Assembly (NCBI GenBank): GCA_963727535.1
Contig: CAVSGR010000006.1
Coordinates: forward strand, 1,116,001-1,180,000
Direction of reading: 5' to 3'
DNA: 64,000 bases
DNA from: RBG-16-34-14 sp963727535
GTDB taxonomy: Bacteria; Bacteroidota; Ignavibacteria; Ignavibacteriales; Ignavibacteriaceae
The first letter of the stretch is position 1; every line of letters starts with the position of its first letter. Under the pieces are notes generated by a model that was given only the letters and a program-made list of their open reading frames with translations, ran no database searches and was not told where the DNA came from. This document shows, piece after piece, positions 46,089-55,036 of this stretch. The position numbers and the translations under genes are program-made.

Positions 46089-47120
46089 TTATCGGGTTCT
46101 GCTACTTTGTTTTATAATATAGATTCCATCTGCGGTTCCAATCCAAACAGCATTCTTGCTATCAACTACAATATCGAATACGCTGTTTTCAAATAATAAT
46201 TTTGATTTATCATAAAACCATTTGTTCCCGTTATAAACTGCGATTCCGTTTTCTGATGTTTCTGCCCATAGATTTCCATTTAGATCAACTGCAATTTCGC
46301 CAACATATCCTAAAGATTCTCTTTTTTCATTTACTGGATTATTAATCTGCCATAGTTTACCGTTATAAGTAATTATGTTAGGACGATTAATATTCCACGA
46401 ACTTGATAATCCATAATCTATAGAAGCATAAATATTATCATTATAATTTGTAAGCTTCCAAAGCATATAAACTTCAAATCCCATTTCTTCAGCTCCATAA
46501 GTTGTCCAATTGTCATTATTCAACTTTACTATGCAACAATTATTTAATCCTTTAGATACTGCAATCCATTTGTTGTTTTGTTCATCAACAAGTATATCAT
46601 TTATTAAGCTATTGGGGAGTTGCGAATTTTGTGGAGTGTAAAGAGTCCAGGTAGTGCCATCATATTTCATTAAGCCGCCTTCATTATATACACTTGAAGT
46701 AAACCAAAGAGTATTATCTTTGTCTACCGCTAATGCAAATACATTATCGGTAACTAACGGCGCATTGGTTTTATTGTAAAGATAAAATTTTTTGTTATCA
46801 TATTTTATTAGTCCTTTATTTGAGCCAATCCAAACATTATCATTTTTATCTATTGCAATATCCCAGATCAGGAAACTATCCGGCAAAGATGAATTTTGAG
46901 CATTGTAATGAGTTTCAGATCCATCATATTTTATTAGCTCATTATAAAATGTTCCTACCCAGGCAGTTCCTTTGCTATCAAAAGCAATGGATGTAACGAA
47001 ACTTCCCGTCAATATATGATCCGATATCTGTAAGTTATTTATAGGTGAAACTATTCCGTCGTGGCAGGAGAAAAAAATAAATTGAGGAATTATCAACAGA
47101 AATAAAAGATATCTTTTCAT
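46089..47120 (-). CDS. Lipoprotein with two-component-regulator propeller repeats
   Basis: From the ATG at 47120 (AGGAGG upstream) it has a lipoprotein signal ('LLIIPQFIFFSC') and about seven blade repeats of the Reg_prop type ('IAIDKNDNVWIGSNKGLIKY', 'LAVDKDNTLWFTSS', 'IVVDSKNAVWIGTADGIYII'). Such propellers are usually the sensor part of hybrid kinases; here it stands alone, directly before a histidine kinase gene (31-base gap). It may be an envelope sensor feeding that kinase. Confidence 0.8.
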   Translation of the reverse strand: MKRYLLFLLIIPQFIFFSCHDGIVSPINNLQISDHILTGSFVTSIAFDSKGTAWVGTFYNELIKYDGSETHYNAQNSSLPDSFLIWDIAIDKNDNVWIGSNKGLIKYDNKKFYLYNKTNAPLVTDNVFALAVDKDNTLWFTSSVYNEGGLMKYDGTTWTLYTPQNSQLPNSLINDILVDEQNNKWIAVSKGLNNCCIVKLNNDNWTTYGAEEMGFEVYMLWKLTNYNDNIYASIDYGLSSSWNINRPNIITYNGKLWQINNPVNEKRESLGYVGEIAVDLNGNLWAETSENGIAVYNGNKWFYDKSKLLFENSVFDIVVDSKNAVWIGTADGIYIIKQSSRTR

Positions 47121-47143
47121 AGAATCCTCCTTTATAAAGAAAA

Positions 47144-47503
47144 TTAAAGAGTAACTCTTATTCCATCTAGACATACTTTTGCAGAAGGATCTGTTTTAAA
47201 TAAATTCGTAAGCTTATCACAAACATACTTATTGCAGTATGCACAATTTCCAATTTCTTTTTCGATAGCACATTTTCTTATTTCACAGTACGAGCATACG
47301 AAGAATAATTTTCCGCTGTCTGATTTACATCCATCACAATCATTAATGTCTTCAAATTTGTAATCTAATCCGTAGAGTTCCTTACACTTGTCAATAATCT
47401 CATATATTATTTTTTCTTTTCTTTTTTTATTGCTTTCTCTTGTTGCCAGGTATATCGGGCAGGTTTGGCAACTCAAACCGCAATATGAAATTATTTTGCT
47501 CAC
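47144..47503 (-). CDS. DUF3795 Cys-rich protein
   Basis: This 119-residue protein with 13 Cys matches DUF3795: 'ISYCGLSCQTCPIYLATR', 'CDGCKSDSGKLFFVCSYCEI' and 'GNCAYCNKYVCDKL'. It probably binds zinc or an Fe-S cluster; its function is unknown. Its GTG start follows the hydA-2 stop with no gap, so it is part of the hydrogenase-2 operon. Confidence 0.82.
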   Translation of the reverse strand: MSKIISYCGLSCQTCPIYLATRESNKKRKEKIIYEIIDKCKELYGLDYKFEDINDCDGCKSDSGKLFFVCSYCEIRKCAIEKEIGNCAYCNKYVCDKLTNLFKTDPSAKVCLDGIRVTL

Positions 47504-49381
47504 CTAAGAGATAAATCTTCCTCTTTTAGTATAGTGCGTATGCAAAAGTTTGTGAGATAATTTTCCGCAGGGACCTTCGGTTAAGAAATTATCATAAATA
47601 TATTTTACATGAGCGTTTTCATGAGACTTTCTTACATTCAAGTTTGTTTCCTCTTCGTAAATAGCCTGAGCGCGTTTTTTCCTTATTTCGGGAGAGGTCG
47701 GAACAGGTTGGCCACCACCGCCGAGGCATCCGCCCGGGCAAGCCATTATTTCTATAAAGTGAACATCATTCAATTCTCCGCTCTTAAGCATTTGCATAAC
47801 TTTCTTTGCATTTGCAGTTCCATGGGCAACCATAAATTTAAGTTCCACTCCTTCGAGAAATTTATATTCATCAACGCAGTTTTCAAGTTTTATTGATGAT
47901 TGTTTAACTCCATCGAAACCACGACAGGGTTCAATCTCCAAATTTTCAAATGGAACAGGTCTTCCTGTTACAAGCTCATACACAGTTCTTAAGGCAGCTT
48001 CCATTACTCCGCCGGTTGCGCCAAAGATTAATCCCGCACCGGAAGCATCTCCAAATGGATCATCGAAACCGGACTTCGGCATTTCCGGAAGATGAATACC
48101 GGCTTCCTTTATCATCTTAGCAAGTTCTCTTGTTGTCAATCCGAAATCAACATCTTTATAACCCGATGCATTCATTTCAGGTCTGTTACATTCGAATTTC
48201 TTAGCTGAACAAGGCATTAATGCAACTGTTACAATATCAGCAGGATCAATTCCGGCTTCTTTTGCATAAAACGTTTTAAGTAATGCCCCGAACATTTGCT
48301 GCGGTGATTTTGCCGATGACAGGTAATCGAGATATTCTGGATAAAAGTGTTCAATAAATTTTACCCATCCTGGTGAACAGGAAGTAAATTGAGGAAGCTT
48401 TATAGATTCGTCTTTATCAACAATGGCTCTTTTCAATTTTGATAGAAGTTCAGTTCCTTCTTCCATTATTGTAAGATCTGCAGTAAAGTTTGTATCGAAT
48501 ACTTTATCAAATCCAATTCTCTTTAAAGCGGTATTAAGTTCTCCGGTAAATGAATGTCCCGGCTCAATCCCAAACTCTTCACCGATTGCAGCCCTTGGTG
48601 ATGGAGCAGTTTGTATAATAACATGCTTTTGAGGATCATCGATTGCATTCCATATTTCATCAGATGGATCGTTTGTATAAAGTGCGGCGGTCGGACATCT
48701 GTTAATACACTGACCGCAGTTAATACAAATAACGTCGGCGAGCGGTTTACCGAGAAACGTTCCTATGTGAGTTTGATCTCCTCTGTCTATTGCTTCAAGC
48801 GCGCCAACTTCTTGAAGATCGATACAAGTTCTAACACATCTTTTACATAATACACATTTGTTCATATCTCTTATTACAGCAACAGAAGAATTATCTATTT
48901 CATATCTCGGTTCTGAAATATGACCGAAAGTAAATCCATCAACTCCATATTCTTTTGCGAGGTGCTGCAAAAGACAATTGCCATTTTTAACACAAGTGTA
49001 GCAATCTCCATAATGTTCACTAAGCAGAAGATCAATTATGTGCCTTCTTGCTTTTCTTACCATTGGAGTGGAAGTATGGATTTTAATTGGAGAGGTTATC
49101 GGGAATGAACAGGCTGTCTGTAATGTTTTCATTCCTTCAACATCAACCACACAAATACGGCAAACTCCGGCAAGACGAAGATCGGGATGGTTGCATAATG
49201 TTGGAATATGAATTTGATTCATTTTGCAGGCTTCAAGAATTGTTATACCAAACGGGACATTAATTCTTTTTTCATTTATCTCTATTGTAACTTTTCCACC
49301 AACCAAATCTTTTTCAACCGGGGTTTTAATTTCAAAAGGCTGCTGGCTTACCGGTGTTCTTGACCCATTATTTTTTTCCAT
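47504..49381 (-). CDS. [FeFe] hydrogenase catalytic subunit, HndD/HydA type (copy 2)
   Basis: This 625-residue subunit has the same layout as copy 1: [2Fe-2S] ('AGVCRICVVDVEG'), His-ligated cluster ('HYGDCYTCVKNGNC'), two [4Fe-4S] motifs ('CVLCKRCVRTCID', 'CINCGQCINRCPT'), and the H-cluster motifs 'FTSCSPGWVKFIE', 'ALMPCSAKKFE' and 'EIMACPGGCLGGGGQP'. In L1 the second Cys of TSCC, a proton-relay residue in studied enzymes, is Ser. All four cluster-ligand Cys are kept. The ATG at 49381 follows GGAGAAATTA and overlaps hndC-2 by 14 bases. Confidence 0.92.
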   Translation of the reverse strand: MEKNNGSRTPVSQQPFEIKTPVEKDLVGGKVTIEINEKRINVPFGITILEACKMNQIHIPTLCNHPDLRLAGVCRICVVDVEGMKTLQTACSFPITSPIKIHTSTPMVRKARRHIIDLLLSEHYGDCYTCVKNGNCLLQHLAKEYGVDGFTFGHISEPRYEIDNSSVAVIRDMNKCVLCKRCVRTCIDLQEVGALEAIDRGDQTHIGTFLGKPLADVICINCGQCINRCPTAALYTNDPSDEIWNAIDDPQKHVIIQTAPSPRAAIGEEFGIEPGHSFTGELNTALKRIGFDKVFDTNFTADLTIMEEGTELLSKLKRAIVDKDESIKLPQFTSCSPGWVKFIEHFYPEYLDYLSSAKSPQQMFGALLKTFYAKEAGIDPADIVTVALMPCSAKKFECNRPEMNASGYKDVDFGLTTRELAKMIKEAGIHLPEMPKSGFDDPFGDASGAGLIFGATGGVMEAALRTVYELVTGRPVPFENLEIEPCRGFDGVKQSSIKLENCVDEYKFLEGVELKFMVAHGTANAKKVMQMLKSGELNDVHFIEIMACPGGCLGGGGQPVPTSPEIRKKRAQAIYEEETNLNVRKSHENAHVKYIYDNFLTEGPCGKLSHKLLHTHYTKRGRFIS

Positions 49382-50597
49382 TAATTTCTCCGTACCTGTT
49401 TGGATTAAAAATCTCATCTTTAAAGTTCTCGAGTATTGAAAGAAATGGATTCGGACTCGATTGACCCAATCCGCACTTAGAAGCCAACTGCATGGTTTTT
49501 GCCAGTTGCTTCAAATTATTAATATATGAAAAGGTATATTGACCTTTTTCAATCATACTAACACCCTCCAAAAGTTTAATATTTCCTACCCTGCATGGAG
49601 TACATTGCCCGCAGGATTCTTCAACAAAAAATTCCATAAAATTTTTAAGTATGCTAATCATATTTCTGTTTTCATTAAAAATTATTATAGAACCACCCGT
49701 TGCGGCATCCTCAAAAGCAAGTATTCGATCGAATTGTGATTTTGGATAGCAAGCGCCGGAAGCGCCTCCTATTTGGACCGCTTTTGTGTTTTTAGCATCA
49801 ACAACTCCCAGGAGTTCATTTATCGAAATTCCCCAGGGTAATTCGTAAACACCGGGTTTTTCGCAATCGCCTGAAACAGAAAATAATTTTGAACCGGTCG
49901 ATTTATCAGTCCCGTATTTTTTAAACCATTCACCGCCTTTGGTAACAATGTGGGGGATTGAAGCAAGAGTTTCAACATTGTTTACAACGGTTGGATGATC
50001 TTTATAACCAGTGTTAACAGGATAAGGAGGGCGGTTTCTCGGTTCTCCCCTGGATCCTTCAAGTGATTCAATTAAAGCAGTTTCCTCTCCACAGACGTAA
50101 GCTCCCGAACCAAGATGAATTTTAATATCAAAATTGAAATCTTTTTTGCCCGCTATATTTTTCCCCAGCAGGTTTTCTTTTCTCATCATATCAAGATAGT
50201 CTTCAAGCGATTTCCTTATGTATTCATATTCTCCGCGCAAGTAAACAATTCCCTGTTTCGCCCCGATAGTAAATCCGGCTATAACCATTCCTTCGAAAAC
50301 CAATTCCGGGTATTCAAGCAAAAGAACGCGGTCTTTAAAAGTTCCCGGTTCTCCTTCATCAGCATTGCAGATAATAAATTTCCTATCTGAAATTGTTGCA
50401 GCAGTAAGCATCCACTTAGTTGCAGTAGGAAAACCTGCACCGCCTCTTCCTTTTAATCCTGATGTTTTCATTTCAAGCAGAATATTTTCTCTTCCAATTT
50501 CAATCGCTTTACGAATTCCTTCACCCAGCTGATGTTTGGAAAATAAAACAGGTCCGCCTCTTTTCTTTTGATTATTTTTTATTGTTTTCATATTCAT
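49368..50597 (-). CDS. [FeFe] hydrogenase NuoF-like subunit, HndC/HydB type, short form (copy 2)
   Basis: At 409 residues this is only the NuoF core: 'GRGGAGFPTATKWMLT', 'NADEGEPGTFKDRVLLLE' (NADH/FMN site) and the N3 cluster motif 'SCGQCTPCRVGN ... CGLGQ'. The thioredoxin-like N-terminal domain and the C-terminal two-cluster ferredoxin domain of copy 1 are both missing. Electron transfer to HydA must therefore take a shorter route. AGGA precedes the ATG. Confidence 0.92.
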   Translation of the reverse strand: MNMKTIKNNQKKRGGPVLFSKHQLGEGIRKAIEIGRENILLEMKTSGLKGRGGAGFPTATKWMLTAATISDRKFIICNADEGEPGTFKDRVLLLEYPELVFEGMVIAGFTIGAKQGIVYLRGEYEYIRKSLEDYLDMMRKENLLGKNIAGKKDFNFDIKIHLGSGAYVCGEETALIESLEGSRGEPRNRPPYPVNTGYKDHPTVVNNVETLASIPHIVTKGGEWFKKYGTDKSTGSKLFSVSGDCEKPGVYELPWGISINELLGVVDAKNTKAVQIGGASGACYPKSQFDRILAFEDAATGGSIIIFNENRNMISILKNFMEFFVEESCGQCTPCRVGNIKLLEGVSMIEKGQYTFSYINNLKQLAKTMQLASKCGLGQSSPNPFLSILENFKDEIFNPNRYGEINGKK

Positions 50598-50602
50598 TTT
50601 TC

Positions 50603-51076
50603 CTACTTAATATCTTTTAAGATTTTAACCGCAGTTTCAGGATCTATTTTCGTATAGACTCTTTCATTAACAAGCATTGCAGGGGCAACATCACACATTC
50701 CAAGACAATTGGTATATTCGAGAGTAATACGCCTGTCTTTTGTTGTTTCACCAAAATTAATCCCGAGTTCTTTTATTACTGCAGTTTCAATATTCTTTTG
50801 TCCTTTCATATTACAGGAGATCGTACGACAAAGCCGTACAATATTTCTCCCGATTGGTTTTGAATGGAGAAAAGAATAGAAAGAGATTGTACTGTAAACT
50901 TCAACGGGGTGAATATTTAACAACCTTGCAACTTCCTGTTGTGCAAAGTCTGAAATAAAATTATATCTCTTTTGTATTGCCTGGAGTATTTCGAGAAGTG
51001 AAGAACGGTTATTTCCTAAATCTTTTACTAACTCTTCTATTATTTCTGACTGGGCATTTTTTTCAAGTACTAACAT
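50603..51076 (-). CDS. [FeFe] hydrogenase NuoE-like subunit, HndA/HydC type (copy 2)
   Basis: This 157-residue NuoE-like protein binds a [2Fe-2S] cluster through 'CRTISCNM' and 'CLGMCDVAPA', with 'YNFISDFAQQEVARLLNI' upstream. I use the ATG at 51076 because ACGGAGGAC lies directly before it. That start overlaps the receiver gene by 14 bases, while the upstream 51121 start would overlap it by far more. Confidence 0.9.
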   Translation of the reverse strand: MLVLEKNAQSEIIEELVKDLGNNRSSLLEILQAIQKRYNFISDFAQQEVARLLNIHPVEVYSTISFYSFLHSKPIGRNIVRLCRTISCNMKGQKNIETAVIKELGINFGETTKDRRITLEYTNCLGMCDVAPAMLVNERVYTKIDPETAVKILKDIK

Positions 51077-51458
51077 TCTTGTCCTCCGTATGAAGTGATA
51101 GTAATTTTTCAACATTTGCAAGAAGCTCCTTGGGAGAAACCGGTTTTTCTATGAACTCGTCAACAGGGACTAAATCGCTTTTTCCGTATTTCATTCCCGT
51201 TGCTTTAGAAACAGAGCTTAACATGAGAATTGGGATTTTAATCTTTTCTCTTCGGAATTTTTGTGCAAGAAAAAATCCATCGTCCTGTTCATCCATCATA
51301 ACATCTAGAATAATTAGATCGGGTGAATTTTCTTTTACAATTTTGTATCCATCCTGCGGGTTGTTTGCAGTAATAACTTTAAAACCTTTTGAAGTTAGAA
51401 TTAAACTGCTTGCATCCAGGATATCGGGATCATCATCAATTATAACTATTACCGCCAT
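51063..51458 (-). CDS. Receiver-domain protein, first gene of hydrogenase operon 2
   Basis: This 131-residue stand-alone receiver domain has all key residues: 'VIIDDDPDILD' (acidic pair), 'PDLIILDVMMDEQDDGF' (phospho-Asp), 'LMLSSVS' and 'EFIEKPVS' (Lys). It is a clear paralog of the receiver at the end of operon 1. With no output domain it must act by protein contact. Candidate kinases are the PAS kinase at 51666 and the membrane kinase at 44688. Confidence 0.9.
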   Translation of the reverse strand: MAVIVIIDDDPDILDASSLILTSKGFKVITANNPQDGYKIVKENSPDLIILDVMMDEQDDGFFLAQKFRREKIKIPILMLSSVSKATGMKYGKSDLVPVDEFIEKPVSPKELLANVEKLLSLHTEDKNVST

Positions 51459-51519
51459 GTTGTTCCTCTTTTAATTTGCTTGTTTAGTTGATAAACGGCA
51501 ACTTTTTTACACTTCTATA

Positions 51520-51536
51520 GGGCAATCTTCATTCCA
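51520..51536 (-). promoter_or_regulatory. Candidate sigma-54 promoter of hydrogenase operon 2
   Basis: The minus strand reads TGGAAT-GAAGA-TTGCCC, with the invariant GG-N10-GC spacing and a perfect -12 TTGC; the -24 box matches four of six positions. A start near 51510 gives a 50-base leader to the receiver gene. A sigma-54-dependent NtrC-type regulator is encoded divergently 1.6 kb away, which supports it. Confidence 0.5.
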
Positions 51537-51665
51537 TACTTAATACTGTTGAAATACTCAACCATTTACCTACAAGAATTGGTAAGATTGTGTTAAATTT
51601 AGTATCAAGGTTTTCCAACAAATGATAATGGTAATTAATATTTTTCAAATGTGAGAAATTGAAGT

Positions 51666-53111
51666 ATGCAGGAACTATATAAACTCGACTTCAGATTGTT
51701 TGACAGCTTCCCTGATATGTGTTTCATTTTAACTGAAGATGGCTGGGTCGAAGATCTTAATATATCAGCAAAAATAAAATTGGATTTAAATTGGAAAGGT
51801 GAGAAGACTCATAACTTTATTGACCTTGTTGAAGAGGCAGCAAAGGAATCAACTTTAAATGAAATCAAGAAATGTAAAAATGAATTTAAAAGTAAGATAA
51901 CAGAATCGAAATTAACCTCAGGGAAAAATAATTATGATGTCGAACTTTTAATTGCACCATATTCTTATAAGCCCGATAATGGAACAAATGAACATGTAAT
52001 TATTCTTGCAAGAGACATTACTGAAACAAGAAAGAAAGAACTGGATCTACTTCGCTTTTATAATATTGCCGAGAAAACAGTTTTCCCTCTTCAGGTAACG
52101 AGCCTTGAAGGAAAAATGCTTTATGTTAATCCCGCATATGAGTCAGTAAGTGGATATACAAGGGAAGAATTAGTAGGGAAAAATCCTAATGTTTTCAGCA
52201 GCAAAAAACATCCGAAAAGTTTTTGGCTAAATATGTGGGAAACTATAAGAAGTGGTAAAGTATGGGTGGGTGAAGTTGAGAATAAAAGAAAAGACGGTTC
52301 TCCATTTTTTTCACAGCTACTGATATCACCGATTCTTAACAGCAAAGGAAAAGTATTTGGATTTTTCGGCGTTCACAGAGATCTTTCGGAGAAAAAATTT
52401 TTAGAAAAACAACTTATCCACTCTCAGAAGATGGAAAGTATAGGAACTCTTGCTGCTGGTATAGCACACGAAGTTGGAAATCCCCTTGCTTCTATTTCTG
52501 CTCTTGTGCAGGTTATACAAAGAACTACAGATGATAAATTCATCAAAGAAAAAAATGAGTTGATAAAAAGCCAGGTTACGAGAATATCTAAAATTATAAG
52601 AGATCTTGTAGATTTTTCGAGACCATCTAACTATGAATTAAAACTTATTGATATTAATCAGAATATTGTTGAGGCGGCAAGCATTACTCAGGTTGGTGCT
52701 AAAGCAAAGAATGTTGAATTTGCTTTCAGCAGAAATGATGATATACCAAGACTTCCATTAGTTGCCGATCAGATTGAACAGGTTTTTATAAATATTTTAC
52801 TTAATGCCGTCGATTCTTTTGCAGAACCGAACGCAAGGGATAAGAAAGATAAATGCATAAGTATAACAACCGAAATAAAAGATGATTTTGTTTTTATTAA
52901 TTTTACAGATAACGGAAGCGGAATAAGAGATGAAAATCTTATCAAAATTTTTGAACCTTTCTTTACAACAAAAAAAGAAGGTAAAGGTACAGGTCTTGGT
53001 TTGTGGGTAAGTTATGGTATAGTTAAAAGTTTCCAGGGAGATATTACAGTGAAAAGCAAACTTGGAGAAGGAACTACTTTTGTAATATCGTTACCAATTC
53101 ATTCTAAATAG
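51666..53111 (+). CDS. PAS-domain sensor histidine kinase (NtrB-like)
   Basis: This 481-residue soluble kinase has two PAS domains (about 10-125 and 130-250, the second with 'GYTREELVGKNPNVFSSKKH' then a PAC motif), HisKA with 'GIAHEVGNPLASISALVQVI', and HATPase motifs 'NILLNAVDSF', 'DNGSGIRDENL' and 'GTGLGLWVSYGIV'. It has no membrane helices, so it senses an internal redox, gas or metabolic signal. It is eight bases upstream of the NtrC-type regulator and is its cognate kinase. It is divergent from hydrogenase operon 2. Confidence 0.93.
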   Translation: MQELYKLDFRLFDSFPDMCFILTEDGWVEDLNISAKIKLDLNWKGEKTHNFIDLVEEAAKESTLNEIKKCKNEFKSKITESKLTSGKNNYDVELLIAPYSYKPDNGTNEHVIILARDITETRKKELDLLRFYNIAEKTVFPLQVTSLEGKMLYVNPAYESVSGYTREELVGKNPNVFSSKKHPKSFWLNMWETIRSGKVWVGEVENKRKDGSPFFSQLLISPILNSKGKVFGFFGVHRDLSEKKFLEKQLIHSQKMESIGTLAAGIAHEVGNPLASISALVQVIQRTTDDKFIKEKNELIKSQVTRISKIIRDLVDFSRPSNYELKLIDINQNIVEAASITQVGAKAKNVEFAFSRNDDIPRLPLVADQIEQVFINILLNAVDSFAEPNARDKKDKCISITTEIKDDFVFINFTDNGSGIRDENLIKIFEPFFTTKKEGKGTGLGLWVSYGIVKSFQGDITVKSKLGEGTTFVISLPIHSK

Positions 53112-53119
53112 AGGTTATT

Positions 53120-54475
53120 ATGCCCCAGAAAATTTTAGTTGTAGATGATGAAGATATTATAAGGGAATCTCTTTCCTTTATATTAAAGAAAGAAGGATAT
53201 ATCGTTGACGAAGCAGCGAACGGTAAAATAGCTTATGACAAATTAAAAGAAGATTCTTTTGATCTTGTAATAAGCGATCTCGAGATGCCGGTTATGAAGG
53301 GGACTGAACTTCTCGAAGAAATAAAAAATCTTAATATTAAAACATCTGTAATTATAGTTACAGCTTTTGGTTCTCTTGATACTGCAATAAACGCACTTCG
53401 AAATGGGGCAAGCGATTATATACTTAAGCCGGTCGAGTTCGATGAACTTTTGTTAAAGATAAACAGACTGTTCGAAGCTAAAAATATTTTACTTGAGAAT
53501 AGGATACTTCGCGGCGAAATACAGAGGAATTATGATTTTGAAAATATAATCGGCAAGAGTTCCGCTATGAAGAATGTTTACCAGACTGTAAAAACAGTTG
53601 CTGAAACGGACAGTACTGTTTTAATAACCGGCAAGAGCGGAACGGGAAAAGAACTTGTGGCACGAGCCGTTCATTTTAACAGCAAAAGGAAAAATAAAAC
53701 TTTTATTGCTGTTAACTGTGGAGCTATTACTGAGAACCTGATCGAGAGTGAACTCTTCGGACATAAAAAAGGAGCTTTTACTGGTGCAGTTAGTGATAAA
53801 GAAGGATATTTTAAAGCTGCAGATGGCGGTACACTTTTCCTTGATGAAATAAGCGAGCTCCCGCTTTTGCTGCAGGTAAAATTTTTAAGAGTTTTGCAGG
53901 AAAAAGAATATACTCCCGTTGGAACTACTTCAGCTTTACCTGTAAATCTCAGGTTTATTGCTTCTACGAACCGTGATTTGAAAGAAGAAATAAAAGCCGA
54001 AAAATTCAGGGAGGATCTTTACTATAGGTTAAATGTTATTGAAATAAATTTACCTTCATTACAGGAAAGAGTAGAGGATATACCTCTGTTAGCTGATCAT
54101 TTTCTAAATAAGTATCGCACTGAAATGAACAAAAATATTAAAGGAATAGATAACCAGGCTGTTCGTGCTTTGATGACTCACAAATGGAAAGGTGAAGTCC
54201 GTGAGCTGGAAAATATTATTGAGCGTGCAGTAATTTTTTCACAGAATGAATTTATAACGATTAAAGACCTACCCTCTAGCTTTTATCAACAGGGTAATGA
54301 TCTGGCTGTATTGAATACCGGTTCACTTGAGGAATCTGTTAGAAATTATGAAAGAGATTTAATATTAAAAACTCTTGAGGGCAATGAATTCAATAAAGAA
54401 AAAACAGCCGAACAACTCCAGGTTGGTCTCTCAACTCTCTATAGAAAGCTCAAAGAACTCGATATTAAATCCTGA
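53120..54475 (+). CDS. NtrC-family sigma-54-dependent response regulator
   Basis: This 451-residue protein has an N-terminal receiver ('ILVVDDEDIIRESL', phospho-Asp in 'LVISDLEMPVMKG'), an AAA+ domain with Walker A 'GKSGTGKELVARAVH', the sigma-54-contact loop 'KKGAFTGAVSDKEG' and Walker B 'GGTLFLDEISELP', and a C-terminal Fis-type HTH ('KEKTAEQLQVGLSTLYRKLK'). It should activate sigma-54 promoters when phosphorylated by the preceding kinase. The neighbouring hydrogenase, PFOR and KOR promoters are candidate targets. Confidence 0.95.
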   Translation: MPQKILVVDDEDIIRESLSFILKKEGYIVDEAANGKIAYDKLKEDSFDLVISDLEMPVMKGTELLEEIKNLNIKTSVIIVTAFGSLDTAINALRNGASDYILKPVEFDELLLKINRLFEAKNILLENRILRGEIQRNYDFENIIGKSSAMKNVYQTVKTVAETDSTVLITGKSGTGKELVARAVHFNSKRKNKTFIAVNCGAITENLIESELFGHKKGAFTGAVSDKEGYFKAADGGTLFLDEISELPLLLQVKFLRVLQEKEYTPVGTTSALPVNLRFIASTNRDLKEEIKAEKFREDLYYRLNVIEINLPSLQERVEDIPLLADHFLNKYRTEMNKNIKGIDNQAVRALMTHKWKGEVRELENIIERAVIFSQNEFITIKDLPSSFYQQGNDLAVLNTGSLEESVRNYERDLILKTLEGNEFNKEKTAEQLQVGLSTLYRKLKELDIKS

Positions 54476-54682
54476 TCTTTTTCTTAAAACCAAGACGCCT
54501 TGTTTTCATTACTGAGAATACAGCTATTATATATTTGAATACTCTTCAATAATCCTTCATAAAATCCTGTAAAACAGGCAATCTAATGCATTCCGAATAT
54601 CGCTAATAAACTAAGTGTCCATGGCACGTAAATGGGAATTATTTTATCAGGGAGTTAGCATCTGTATATAATTAATTTATTT

Positions 54683-55036
54683 ATGAAGAAGATTATTTTT
54701 TATAGCCCCGATTTTACTTTGAACCTCAGTCTGCTGATGTACCTTCAGCCGAGTTACAATATTACAATGACAACGGACATTGATGACCTTAAGGCTATAT
54801 GTTCAAGCTTTAGTTGTGATTTGATATTGTTGGATACTCCTCCATCAGCGGATGTTGAAGCTTTATGCAAGGATTTAAAACTTGTTAAATCCCAAACTCC
54901 TATAATTATGTTTTATGTTTTCGATAATAAATTTAAAGCCTTTGATCAAAACATAAGAAAATACGTTACATCAGTCTTTTACAAACCATTTGACCTCGAG
55001 AATGTAACACAACAGTTATCGCTGCTTACGCGTTGA
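54683..55036 (+). CDS. Degenerate receiver-like protein
   Basis: This 117-residue alpha/beta protein has a receiver-like fold. A candidate phospho-Asp is in 'CDLILLDTPPSADVE' and the Lys in 'SVFYKPFDLENV'. The first-strand acidic pair is replaced ('IIFYSPDFTLN'), so it may not be phosphorylated normally. It lies alone between the NtrC gene and the cytochrome cluster. A TGGCAC at 54622 upstream lacks a good -12 partner. Confidence 0.65.
   Translation: MKKIIFYSPDFTLNLSLLMYLQPSYNITMTTDIDDLKAICSSFSCDLILLDTPPSADVEALCKDLKLVKSQTPIIMFYVFDNKFKAFDQNIRKYVTSVFYKPFDLENVTQQLSLLTR

Noticed and set aside
54622..54637. Sigma-54 promoter before the degenerate receiver (TGGCAC perfect)
   Set aside because: The -12 box reads TGGG, losing the needed GC pair.
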